From Sphingomonas bacterium (GTDB taxonomy: Bacteria > Pseudomonadota > Alphaproteobacteria > Sphingomonadales > Sphingomonadaceae): a DNA stretch of 15,637 nucleotides. The stretch is taken from NCBI RefSeq assembly GCF_903643065.1, contig NZ_CAHJWX010000017.1, forward strand, positions 1 through 15,637, in the 5' to 3' direction. The first letter of the stretch is position 1, and each line of letters starts with the position of its first letter. Under the pieces are notes generated by a model that saw only the letters and a program-made list of their open reading frames with translations, did no database searches and was not told the DNA's origin. A program made the position numbers and the translations under genes. This document shows positions 6,207 to 12,625 of this stretch, piece by piece.

Positions 6207-8304
6207 CCGATTGAGAGCGCCAGACGTCGGCCGAAACCCAACCGTCCCGGCCCTTCAGTTCCCAGTCGTTCCATCCGTTACGGCTTGTTTGGGTCGCTGC
6301 CCACGAGGCTCCGGAGAAGGAGCTGTGCGAGCCTCCGACGCCTTCTACCTCCATCTTCCGATTTTTGACGAGACCCATGAACGTCTCGCCGCCATACTGG
6401 AAGCGACAGACAGTGCCTTCAGCCGGGAGGTTGCCGTTTTCGCCCAAGCGACCCAGCTCGGGGAAGGCAGTTTTGGATTCAAGCGGCGGCATCCACACTT
6501 TTCGCGCCGTCTCGAACAGCGCCGCTCCACGCGCCTCAACGCATCCTTCGTTCCACACGTCGAAGTCGTGCAGTTCGCGATTCAGCGCGAGACTGGCATG
6601 AGCGCGCAGAGCCGGAAGCTTGGCTGAAAATGGCCCGTTCGACATGGTTGAGTTGAGTGGTGACGTAACCAGCGTCAGGTTGCCAAGTTTGTTGATGCAC
6701 TCGTCTCGTTTAATCTCTGCGCTAAGTTGGTCTGGGTCAGTGTTCCCGGAGTCTACGTGGTAAAACCCATCGATCGGCCAATTGTCACGCCACTTCTGTG
6801 GCATGATGTGTTCAATCGTCAGCGCGGACTTGATCTCGATCTCTTCACTGAGTGCCGTTCGTTTAGCGCGCTCGATCCGCTCGAAAACGTAGCGCAGTCG
6901 CGGCTGGCGAGCTGACTTGTACTGATCCCGTCCCAGCCATCCCTGCCTAAACTCGGCATCGTTGGGCCACCGATCCGTCTCATTTGGCCTTGTCGAAAGC
7001 CACCGCGCCAGCGCGGTGACCTTACATCCCTCGCTCTCTCGCAAGCGATCGATTGTGCCCACAAAAAACCGATTGTAGCTCTTCGTGGAAAGGCCGGCGA
7101 TGTCACGCCGCAGTATGTAGCTTTCCAGCATTTCGAGCGCGGCCGACAGCCTTTCGCCGACATCAGCCTCCGTGGCTAGGTATACGACCAAAGGAAACGC
7201 CGTGCTGACGTCAAAGGCCTCCGCGAGTGCGCCAAACTTGCCGATCGGGTTGCCCTTGTCCTGTTCGAAGATCCTCCGCACGACGGCTGCTGAGGCAGTG
7301 ATCGCCAACAGTTCCGGCTCGACGCCCGCAAAAGGCTGCTGGTCAATAATCCACCGCCGATAGCTCTCGAAGAGTGCCTCCTTGGAGACGATGTCGGCTT
7401 TCTTCATCGATAGATGATCGGTCAGCATCCAGTCCAGACGACTTGCTCCCTGCCGACCTCGATAAGCCAAAGCTCCCCAAAAAGGGCCGTCAAGCGGGAG
7501 CCAGTGCTTCTCATACAGCTCGTCGATCTTCAAAGAGCCCTGTTCTTGGCCCATTCCCTTTGCGCGTTGAAATATGAAGTTTCGCATTAGATCGCCTGGG
7601 GTCAAGTCGACACCACGGCTGTTGAGCGTTTCGAAGATGGTCTGGGGATCGTCGCCGCCTTCAAGCTCGATTGAGACGACCGCGAGCCCTTCCTTCATGG
7701 CTTCAAAGAGCTTCTCAAGCTTGGCTTCGTCGTAGTGCTCGCCGCTACCGACATGGGCGTTGATCTGCTCGCGGAACCACTCGTGTGCTTGCGCGGCCTT
7801 ACGAACGAAGCCATCTTCTTCCGGCGGCCTCTTCGCGATTTCATCAAGATTGGTGGCGGAATCGACGACATGCGCAAACGCCCTCCGATCCATTAGCGAC
7901 GGCCAAACCTTGAATCGTTCGACGTTGGGCGTCTCCATGATACCGTCGTTGAGCAGGTATTTCTGGATTTCGGCAGCATACGACGAGCCGTTCGCGGCGG
8001 CCACGTCACGAAGCGCCGCCAGCAACAGCTGGAAAGTAGTCAGCCTTTGCTGCCCATCAATAACTTCGAACGCTTGGATTTCCTTCCCGAAGGTCTTTAT
8101 TTGCGCGATCACCATTGCCCCCATGAAGTGGGGGACCACCGAAGCCCGGTCCTTCAAGAGGCGCTGGTATGCACGAACGATGTCTTCCCACAACAGCCTA
8201 AGCTGCGGCTCGACCTTCCACGCATACTGGCGCTGATAAAGAGGGATCAGGTATCGCTTCTTACCATCGAAAAGCTCGATGATTGAGCGTGTGTATGGTT
8301 TCAT
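6190..8304 (-). CDS. GmrSD-like DUF262-DUF1524 nuclease with C-terminal RAMA-like domain
   Basis: This is a 704-residue fused protein. The N-terminus carries the DUF262 (GmrS-like) signatures YQRQYAW (23-29) and DGQQRLTT (83-90), an NTP-utilising, ParB-like fold. Around 496-551 is the DUF1524 (GmrD-like) HNH nuclease: IEHIMPQ with His499, then NKLGNLTL and a further Asn551. Residues about 632-700 (MEVEG, then SFSGASWAA, NGW-DW, a final W-S-DVW) resemble the RAMA domain proposed to recognise modified DNA in restriction systems. Known relatives include type IV GmrSD/BrxU, which cleave modified phage DNA, and SspE of phosphorothioate systems. A clear AAGGGG ribosome site precedes the ATG at 8304. 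Its stop overlaps the start of mod, making it the first gene of a three-gene defence operon. DUF262 and DUF1524 are firm; RAMA is moderately sure. Confidence 0.88.
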   Translation of the reverse strand: MKPYTRSIIELFDGKKRYLIPLYQRQYAWKVEPQLRLLWEDIVRAYQRLLKDRASVVPHFMGAMVIAQIKTFGKEIQAFEVIDGQQRLTTFQLLLAALRDVAAANGSSYAAEIQKYLLNDGIMETPNVERFKVWPSLMDRRAFAHVVDSATNLDEIAKRPPEEDGFVRKAAQAHEWFREQINAHVGSGEHYDEAKLEKLFEAMKEGLAVVSIELEGGDDPQTIFETLNSRGVDLTPGDLMRNFIFQRAKGMGQEQGSLKIDELYEKHWLPLDGPFWGALAYRGRQGASRLDWMLTDHLSMKKADIVSKEALFESYRRWIIDQQPFAGVEPELLAITASAAVVRRIFEQDKGNPIGKFGALAEAFDVSTAFPLVVYLATEADVGERLSAALEMLESYILRRDIAGLSTKSYNRFFVGTIDRLRESEGCKVTALARWLSTRPNETDRWPNDAEFRQGWLGRDQYKSARQPRLRYVFERIERAKRTALSEEIEIKSALTIEHIMPQKWRDNWPIDGFYHVDSGNTDPDQLSAEIKRDECINKLGNLTLVTSPLNSTMSNGPFSAKLPALRAHASLALNRELHDFDVWNEGCVEARGAALFETARKVWMPPLESKTAFPELGRLGENGNLPAEGTVCRFQYGGETFMGLVKNRKMEVEGVGGSHSSFSGASWAATQTSRNGWNDWELKGRDGWVSADVWRSQSGAGTA

Positions 8305-8315
8305 TGGTGCCCCTT

Positions 8316-8340
8316 CCCCAGGCTGCTAGTTAGCCTGGGG
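8316..8340. promoter_or_regulatory. Perfect 9-bp inverted repeat upstream of the defence operon
   Basis: CCCCAGGCT (8316-8324) and AGCCTGGGG (8332-8340) are perfect complements around a 7-nt loop. The repeat lies in the 62-nt gap between the recombinase stop and the ATG at 8304. On the minus strand the second arm runs directly into the AAGGGG ribosome binding site. It could be an operator for one of the island's HTH proteins, or an RNA hairpin affecting translation. No T-run follows, so it is not a standard terminator. The structure is seen; the function is inferred. Confidence 0.55.
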
Positions 8341-8366
8341 CGTTCGGACCCGACAAGGCCTATCAG

Positions 8367-9482
8367 TTACGCGTGGCTCGAACCGCCCAGTCCGGGGATC
8401 ACGCGCTGAAGCGTAGCAAGAGCCTGAGCGACCTCGTCGCAGGCTGGTGACGGTCCCCCTGCATGCGACATTGATTGGATAATTTCGCCCTGGCGGTGTG
8501 TCGGTACGCTGCCATAGCTCGTGAAGGTGGTTAGCACGTCGGCGTGGCCCAGATTTTGTGACCATGCCTTCATCGCTTCCGGCGACAGGTTGAGCGTCAT
8601 CGCATGGCGCACGAGCATATCGCGAAAGCTGTGCGGGTTGTAATAGGGCAGGCCCGCCCGCTCGAACGCTCGCCGAAAAACCGCATTGATCGGCTGTGTC
8701 GTGCTCCAGCAGTTCCGCATGATCCCCGCCGCGCGAAAGCTGCCGGTTTCATCGAGCCCCATTTCAGTCGCGGGGAACAGCGGATCGTCATCACCCCAAT
8801 GATGATCCCGCTCCAGCTCACGCGTCCAGTCGGTGAACACGGTCCGGGCGCTGCCTTCGATCGGCATGAGAAAGGTGCGGAACGTCTTGGCGAACTTGGT
8901 GCGGACAGACCGCGCATCCTGTTCGACATAACCTTCGTCCAGGTTGACGTGCCCCAGCCGGAAGGATGCCAGCGCGCCAACGCGCGCGCCGGTCAACGCG
9001 GCAAAGGCGATCAGCGCCCGGTCGCGTCGTTCGAGCACCGTGTCGGCGGGCATGGTCGACATAACGTGGTGCACTTGCGCCAGTGTCGGCACGCGCTTTT
9101 CGCGCCGCGCACGCGCGACCGCCACGTCCTTGTCGCTCAGATTGAAATAGTCCGCGTCCGCATAGGCAATATGCGACTTGAAGCCGGGCAGGTGTGCCAA
9201 CCAGAAGAAGAAGGCACGCAGGTCGCGCAGCGTCGACAGCATCGTCGCTTTGCTCAGCCGCTGGTTCGTGCGCACGTTCACCGCGTCTGCCAGCGCCCGC
9301 TTGAAGGCAACCGCCTGTTCGCGGTGGAAGCGCCGAAACTCCTTGCGCTTGGTCGACTCCTCGAACCGCGCCAGCGACTTGGCAACGGCGTCGATCGTAG
9401 CCTCGTCACGGCCCTTCGCCTCCTTCAGATAGCGGTAGTAGTCGCGCTTGATCCGCTCGTTCGCGGCGTTGTGCTTCGTCAT
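8367..9482 (-). CDS. Tyrosine recombinase (XerC/D-like site-specific integrase), second recombinase of the island
   Basis: This is a 371-residue tyrosine recombinase. An N-terminal SAM-like core-binding domain occupies about residues 8-110. The catalytic domain contains Arg167 (TGARVGAL), a candidate Lys at 196 or 199, His284-x-x-Arg287 (HSFR), His313 (LGHAD) and the nucleophile Tyr323 (TSYG), so the active site looks complete. It lacks the DUF4102 arm-binding domain of the tRNA-linked integrase and is not closely related to it. Its ATG overlaps the stop of the upstream zinc/HTH gene by 4 nt, implying coupled expression and probably a shared function. It stands directly before the DUF262-mod-res genes, so it may move, invert or excise that cassette. 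No convincing pair of recombination sites for it was found by eye. It could also be the leftover integrase of an older element. Confidence 0.9.
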   Translation of the reverse strand: MTKHNAANERIKRDYYRYLKEAKGRDEATIDAVAKSLARFEESTKRKEFRRFHREQAVAFKRALADAVNVRTNQRLSKATMLSTLRDLRAFFFWLAHLPGFKSHIAYADADYFNLSDKDVAVARARREKRVPTLAQVHHVMSTMPADTVLERRDRALIAFAALTGARVGALASFRLGHVNLDEGYVEQDARSVRTKFAKTFRTFLMPIEGSARTVFTDWTRELERDHHWGDDDPLFPATEMGLDETGSFRAAGIMRNCWSTTQPINAVFRRAFERAGLPYYNPHSFRDMLVRHAMTLNLSPEAMKAWSQNLGHADVLTTFTSYGSVPTHRQGEIIQSMSHAGGPSPACDEVAQALATLQRVIPGLGGSSHA

Positions 9483-9964
9483 GTCGTCGCCTGCCTTTCC
9501 AAGTCACAATTGAGGGAGGGCGAGGGGCTGCCCTTTAGGCGTGGCGGCGCTTGCGAGATTTGGACGTCGCAGCCGGGCAGGATGGTCATGAGCGAGGCTT
9601 TGGCGGCGCGGCGATGCATGACTGTTTCGCAGGCGGCGCAGATCGCCCGGACGTTGCCGCCGGTGGCGCTGATCGGGATGTAATCGACCATGCCCAAGGC
9701 CGGCGGCCGGGGCGCGCGGCACTTGAAGCAGTAGAAGGTGCCGGGCGGACAGGGCGACTTGCGACTGGCGCTACGGCTCGAAAGGAAGGCGCGAACTGTC
9801 GCGCCGTGGAACAGCACGGGCCGGCCGCTGTCGAGCGGCTTCAACCCGTCGCGCTGCCAATGGCGCACCGTATTCTTATGCACGCCCAATCGCGCCGCCA
9901 GCTCCGCCACGTCATAGGCGCGGTTGAGCTTGACGACGTTAGGGCTGGCCCGCCGCGCAGCCAT
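9479..9964 (-). CDS. HTH protein with C-terminal zinc ribbon, partner of the second recombinase
   Basis: This is a 161-residue protein of no named family that I recognise. Residues 16-62 form a MerR/excisionase-like HTH (AYDVAELAARLGVHKNTVRHW, then LFHGATVRAFL as wing and helix). Two CxxC pairs, Cys79/Cys82 and Cys109/Cys112, suggest a zinc ribbon. The tail after about residue 125 is Pro- and Ser-rich and probably disordered. The ATG (9962-9964) has a GAGG about nine bases upstream. It lies 10 nt after the small HTH gene and overlaps the recombinase start by 4 nt (ATGA). By its position and DNA-binding make-up it is a candidate accessory factor or directionality factor for the recombinase, or a repressor of the operon. 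That role is inference. Confidence 0.8.
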   Translation of the reverse strand: MAARRASPNVVKLNRAYDVAELAARLGVHKNTVRHWQRDGLKPLDSGRPVLFHGATVRAFLSSRSASRKSPCPPGTFYCFKCRAPRPPALGMVDYIPISATGGNVRAICAACETVMHRRAAKASLMTILPGCDVQISQAPPRLKGSPSPSLNCDLERQATT

Positions 9965-9974
9965 AGCGACCGCC

Positions 9975-10142
9975 TCAACCTTGCGACGCGATCAGCCGCC
10001 GGATCGACTCCGCCTTCACCAGCCGCCGCCGCCCGAGCTTGAACGCCTCCAGGCGGCCATCCGCGATCATCGCGTAAACGGTCGTGCGGCCCAGCCCCAA
10101 AGCCTTGACCGTGTCGCTGATCGAAACCGAAAGCTGTTCCAT
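9975..10142 (-). CDS. Small AlpA/excisionase-family helix-turn-helix protein
   Basis: This is a 55-residue protein. GLGRTTVYAMIADGRL is the helix-turn-helix and KLGRRRLVKAESIRRLI the wing and last helix. The start is set at the ATG at 10140-10142 because a GGAG lies about seven bases upstream. A frame extending to 10229 would add 29 residues of Cys/Arg-rich sequence with no family resemblance. It is a paralogue of the plus-strand HTH gene at 1036-1218. Located 10 nt ahead of the zinc/HTH gene, it appears to open the HTH-HTH-recombinase set. Such proteins act as excisionases or transcriptional switches in integrative elements; which applies here cannot be decided from sequence. Confidence 0.85.
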   Translation of the reverse strand: MEQLSVSISDTVKALGLGRTTVYAMIADGRLEAFKLGRRRLVKAESIRRLIASQG

Positions 10143-10236
10143 GCGATGCTCCACTCTACACCAGCGAGTGCCGGCGAACGTGAAGAAGCATCGGACGCGC
10201 ACCGATCGGCGTCGTCCACAAACGTCCAAAAATGAC

Positions 10237-11034
10237 CTAACGCGGCTTAGGATTCGCTCGCCGGATGTGCTCCAAAACGAGCTTGGCTTTGGCTTGCAAC
10301 TGACTGTTCGCCGGGATCGGAGCGCCTTGCTCCGCGAACCAATCAGCCATCAGTTTCGCAACGTCAGCTTGGGCGCCATGCGCATCGGGGTCGGGTGCAA
10401 TCGCGTTCCGTTCCGCTTCGCCGATCAAGAAGAGTAAGGCGCCATCCCAATCGTGCGAGCGTCGGCGGCCCGGCCCCCCTACCTTGACGTCGAGTTTGGC
10501 GGGCAATGTCGCGAACAAATCTGCCGGCGGCGCGGGAGCGTTCGGCGCCAGCATCTCGATCATGGACAAGGGGAAACTAAGGCCCGACAGGTCGAATGTT
10601 AGCCATGACTTGCCATGTGTCCCCTGTAATTCTTCGAAGTAATCCGGCGCTATAATCGTGGTGTGCTGCATACTTCCGCGTGCCACACCCGCCTCCCAAT
10701 CGAAGTGGTCGATTTGCAGGATTGCTTCCACAGGGAGGGCGAACGGAAACTCCGGCATTCGGGGTTCCTCAACGACTACCTCTTCCCAAGGCTTTGCTGC
10801 CAAGGCCCTGAGCGCCGTTGGATCATCCGTCTCCGGGTCCGTCTCGCGGCTAAGGCGCGCCCACTCCAAGAAGTCGTGTGCTGCGACCATTTCGACTACC
10901 GTGCCGGCCGTGAACTCGAAATAGCCGGTTGTCTCAAACACGTGCCAGGACAGCATCCGTTTCGCCCATGGCCGGGGAGCCACGGTCTGAAGCATGTCGA
11001 GCGCTTGGGCGGCAGTTATCCGGCGTTCTTCCAC
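10237..11034 (-). CDS. Unknown 265-aa island protein overlapping the integrase gene
   Basis: I do not recognise the family. The protein is acidic and soluble, with no signal peptide or membrane segment. The middle (about residues 100-165) is rich in Phe, Asp and hydrophobic residues and looks like a beta-rich globular domain. A GGPGRRRSHDW linker at about 185-195 leads to a helical C-terminal domain (ALLFLIGEAERN, then VAKLMADWFAEQG, then LVLEHIRRAN). The longest frame uses a GTG at 11032-11034 and overlaps the integrase stop by 19 nt; the next Met (residue 14) lacks a ribosome site, so the GTG start is preferred though only weakly supported. The overlap ties its translation to the integrase. 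A role in integration, maintenance or regulation of the island is a guess based on position only. Confidence 0.75.
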   Translation of the reverse strand: MEERRITAAQALDMLQTVAPRPWAKRMLSWHVFETTGYFEFTAGTVVEMVAAHDFLEWARLSRETDPETDDPTALRALAAKPWEEVVVEEPRMPEFPFALPVEAILQIDHFDWEAGVARGSMQHTTIIAPDYFEELQGTHGKSWLTFDLSGLSFPLSMIEMLAPNAPAPPADLFATLPAKLDVKVGGPGRRRSHDWDGALLFLIGEAERNAIAPDPDAHGAQADVAKLMADWFAEQGAPIPANSQLQAKAKLVLEHIRRANPKPR

Positions 11035-12263
11035 GTTTCCGTTGCGGGCTCCGAGGGTGTGAACGGCAGTATCTGTGCGCCGTCACGGAGAGAGTCCAGC
11101 TTGTCGCTCCACCATTGCGCCATGCGGACCCGCTCATCCCAATGGGCTCCACGATGGTAAGCAGCGCGGACCTGATCGCTGTCACGGTGCGCGAGCGCCC
11201 GCTCGATTGCGTCCGGATGCCACTTGCCCGACTCGTTCAGCAGCGTGCTCGCCATCGCGCGGAAGCCATGCGCAGTCATTTCATCCGCGCCGAAGCCCAT
11301 GCGGCGGAGCGCGGCGTTCGCAGTGTTCTCCGATAGCGGGCGATCACGCTTCCCCATCGCCGGGAACACAAGCCGTCCGCCGCCGGTCAATCCGCGCAAC
11401 TCGCCGAGGATCGCCAGCGCTTGACGGGATAGCGGGACGACGTGCTCGCGCCGCTTCTTCATACGTGCGGCCGGAATGCGCCAGACGTTCGCCTCCAGAT
11501 CGAACTCGCTCCACTCGGCTTGGCGAAGCTCGCCGGGCCGGACGAATACATGGGGCGAAAGCGCCAGTGCCAGCCGCGTGGCCGGCTGCCCCGTATAGCC
11601 ATCAATGGCACGCAGCAGCTCACCGATCCGCTGGGGATCGACAATCGCGGACAGGTTCTTGGGTTTGGGCGACGCAACCGCACCAAGCAACAGCCCGGCC
11701 GGATCAGCCTTGGCGCGAGCGGTGGCAACGGCATAGCGGAACACGCGACTGGCAAAGGCGCGGGTCCGGCGGGCCGTCTCTAGGTTGCCTTGCGCTTCCT
11801 GCTTTTTGAGGACGGCCAGCAATTCGTGGGGCTCCACCTGATCGACCGGACGATGACCGATCGCGGGTTGCAGCCATTCGCGCGCCCAATGCAGCTTCGT
11901 GATGGTTGCGGTTGCGCGCCCTTCGCGTTCAGCCTTGCCGACATATTCCAGGGCGACAGCCCCGAAAGTCGTTCCAGCCGCCAGCTTGGCCGCGACCCGC
12001 TCCCGCCGCTTGGCCGCCGCGGGATCGTCGCCCGCGCCCGCTTTAGCGCGCGCCTCATCCCGCGCCTTGCGGGCCGACCCTAACGTCACGTCAGGATACT
12101 TCCCCAACGCCAGCTTCCGCTCGACACCATGCGCCCGGTACTTCAACCGCCAGAGCTTGCCGCCCGCCTTCGTGACCAGAAGGTAGAGGCCGCCACCGTC
12201 CGCGAGCTTGTAATCTCGCTCCTTCGGCTTGGCCGCGCGGATCGCCGTATCGGTAAGCGCCAT
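11016..12263 (-). CDS. P4-type (DUF4102) tyrosine integrase of the tRNA-Leu island
   Basis: This is a 415-residue integrase. An N-terminal DUF4102 arm-binding domain (about 1-85, with LADGGGLYLLV and KLALGKYPDVTL) is followed by a core-binding domain (about 98-190). The catalytic domain has Arg242 (VRPGEL), Lys270 (RMKKRREH), His332-x-x-Arg335 (HGFR), His359 (AHRDSD) and Tyr369 (AAYHR), all present. The frame is open further upstream, but the ATG at 12261-12263 has a strong GGAGGG at seven bases and gives the canonical family start MALTDTAIRAAKP. It catalyses insertion at, and excision from, the 3' end of tRNA-Leu next door. The putative arm sites lie directly upstream of its ribosome site, so bound integrase would probably repress its own transcription. 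Confidence 0.95.
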   Translation of the reverse strand: MALTDTAIRAAKPKERDYKLADGGGLYLLVTKAGGKLWRLKYRAHGVERKLALGKYPDVTLGSARKARDEARAKAGAGDDPAAAKRRERVAAKLAAGTTFGAVALEYVGKAEREGRATATITKLHWAREWLQPAIGHRPVDQVEPHELLAVLKKQEAQGNLETARRTRAFASRVFRYAVATARAKADPAGLLLGAVASPKPKNLSAIVDPQRIGELLRAIDGYTGQPATRLALALSPHVFVRPGELRQAEWSEFDLEANVWRIPAARMKKRREHVVPLSRQALAILGELRGLTGGGRLVFPAMGKRDRPLSENTANAALRRMGFGADEMTAHGFRAMASTLLNESGKWHPDAIERALAHRDSDQVRAAYHRGAHWDERVRMAQWWSDKLDSLRDGAQILPFTPSEPATETWKNAG

Positions 12264-12277
12264 GTCAGGCCCTCCAG

Positions 12278-12300
12278 AAAGGGCCCCCAAAAAGGCCCCC
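12278..12300. repeat. Right pair of putative integrase arm-type sites, upstream of the integrase gene
   Basis: AAAGGGCCCCCAAAAAG (12278-12294) is a 17-nt exact copy of 663-679. A second shorter copy, AAGGCCCCC (12292-12300), follows at once, so two tandem motifs occur at each island end in the same orientation. They lie between the integrase ribosome site and the att core. The location fits arm-type binding sites and an autoregulatory operator. Confidence 0.7.
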
Positions 12301-12313
12301 GTTTCGGCCCGGC

Positions 12314-12341
12314 TGCTGGCGAACAAAGGCGGACGCCAGCA
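12314..12341. promoter_or_regulatory. Perfect 8-bp inverted repeat between integrase gene and att
   Basis: TGCTGGCG (12314-12321) and CGCCAGCA (12334-12341) are perfect complements around a 12-nt centre. The structure sits in the integrase leader between the arm repeats and the att core, where excisionase or host-factor sites and the integrase promoter are expected. No T-run is present on either side, so a terminator is unlikely. Its function is unproven. Confidence 0.4.
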
Positions 12342-12396
12342 ACCGCGTCGCTGAAGAAAATGGCAGAAAACCTAGGGTTTGTCGACCTGTGGCGGA

Positions 12397-12408
12397 TGTT
12401 CGCGAACA
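12397..12408. promoter_or_regulatory. 12-bp perfect palindrome beside the att core
   Basis: TGTTCGCGAACA is fully self-complementary and ends 6 nt before the CCA end of the tRNA. It could be a binding site for a dimeric regulator or for the recombination machinery, or a chance palindrome. Reading from the tRNA, it is the first symmetric element downstream. It is not followed by a T-run. Confidence 0.35.
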
Positions 12409-12414
12409 GGAAAA

Positions 12415-12436
12415 TGGTGCCCAGAAGAGGACTCGA
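12415..12436. repeat. Right att site within the 3' end of tRNA-Leu
   Basis: The copy runs from the encoded CCA through the acceptor strand into the T-loop. It contains the exact 16-nt core at 12421-12436. Identity with the left copy ends at the T-loop (next bases AC here, TT at the left), as expected if crossover happens in the T-arm part of the gene. Confidence 0.85.
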
Positions 12437-12501
12437 ACCTCCACGGCCTTGCGACCGCCAGCACCTGAAGCTGGTGCGTCTACCAATTCCGCCATCTGGG
12501 C
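12415..12501 (-). tRNA. tRNA-Leu (anticodon CAG)
   Basis: This is an 87-nt gene including the encoded CCA (12415-12417). The acceptor stem pairs GCCCAGA (12495-12501) with TCTGGGC (12419-12425). The anticodon stem CCAGC/GCTGG encloses the loop TTCAGGT, giving anticodon CAG, which reads CUG. A long variable arm (class II) and a T-loop TTCGAGT are present, as in tRNA-Leu. All stems are intact, so the gene was kept functional after island insertion. Its 3' half is the integration target. Confidence 0.97.
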
Positions 12502-12518
12502 ACGGGGTAGGGGCGCGC

Positions 12519-12547
12519 CTCTAGGGCCCGGGCGCGAGCCTTGTCAA
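12519..12547 (-). promoter_or_regulatory. Sigma-70-type promoter of tRNA-Leu
   Basis: On the minus strand TTGACA (12542-12547) is followed after exactly 17 nt by CTAGAG (12519-12524). The -10 ends 17 nt before the first base of the tRNA (12501), so transcription would start about ten bases upstream of the mature 5' end. The -35 is a perfect consensus. The -10 is only a partial match, which is common in GC-rich alphaproteobacteria. Confidence 0.75.
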
Positions 12548-12625
12548 CCGGCCCGCGTGGGAGCAGGAGCGCGGGCGACGGGTCGGGCGTTCCCCTCTCC
12601 CACGGATCACGAGCGAGGCGCGCGG

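Larger units (their letters stand above)
579..12436. mobile_element. tRNA-Leu-integrated genomic island carrying a type III RM / GmrSD-like defence cassette
   Basis: The element spans about 11.8 kb between two direct copies of the tRNA-Leu(CAG) 3' end, with a 16-nt exact core CCAGAAGAGGACTCGA at 584-599 and 12421-12436. A P4-type tyrosine integrase gene lies next to the intact tRNA and is transcribed away from it, the usual layout for tRNA-targeting islands. Matching repeats just inside both ends (653-679 and 12278-12300) support a shared integrase. Base composition changes at the right border: island lines counted run about 40-63% GC, while a flank line (13021-13080) is 77%. Gene content is integrase, regulators, a second recombinase and restriction genes, with no visible conjugation, replication or virion genes. 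It is therefore a simple integrative element that would depend on others for transfer. Confidence 0.85.

Noticed and set aside
8316..8340. Inverted repeat read as a rho-independent terminator
   Set aside because: There is no T-run on either side and it lies too close to the ribosome site of the following gene.
8604..9683. A 359-codon plus-strand frame opposite the second recombinase
   Set aside because: Antisense shadow with Arg/Gly/His-rich composition; the opposite strand encodes an intact recombinase active site.
10143..10229. Upstream extension of the small HTH gene to an 84-residue product
   Set aside because: The added residues are Cys/Arg-rich and unlike the family, while the internal ATG has a GGAG at proper spacing.
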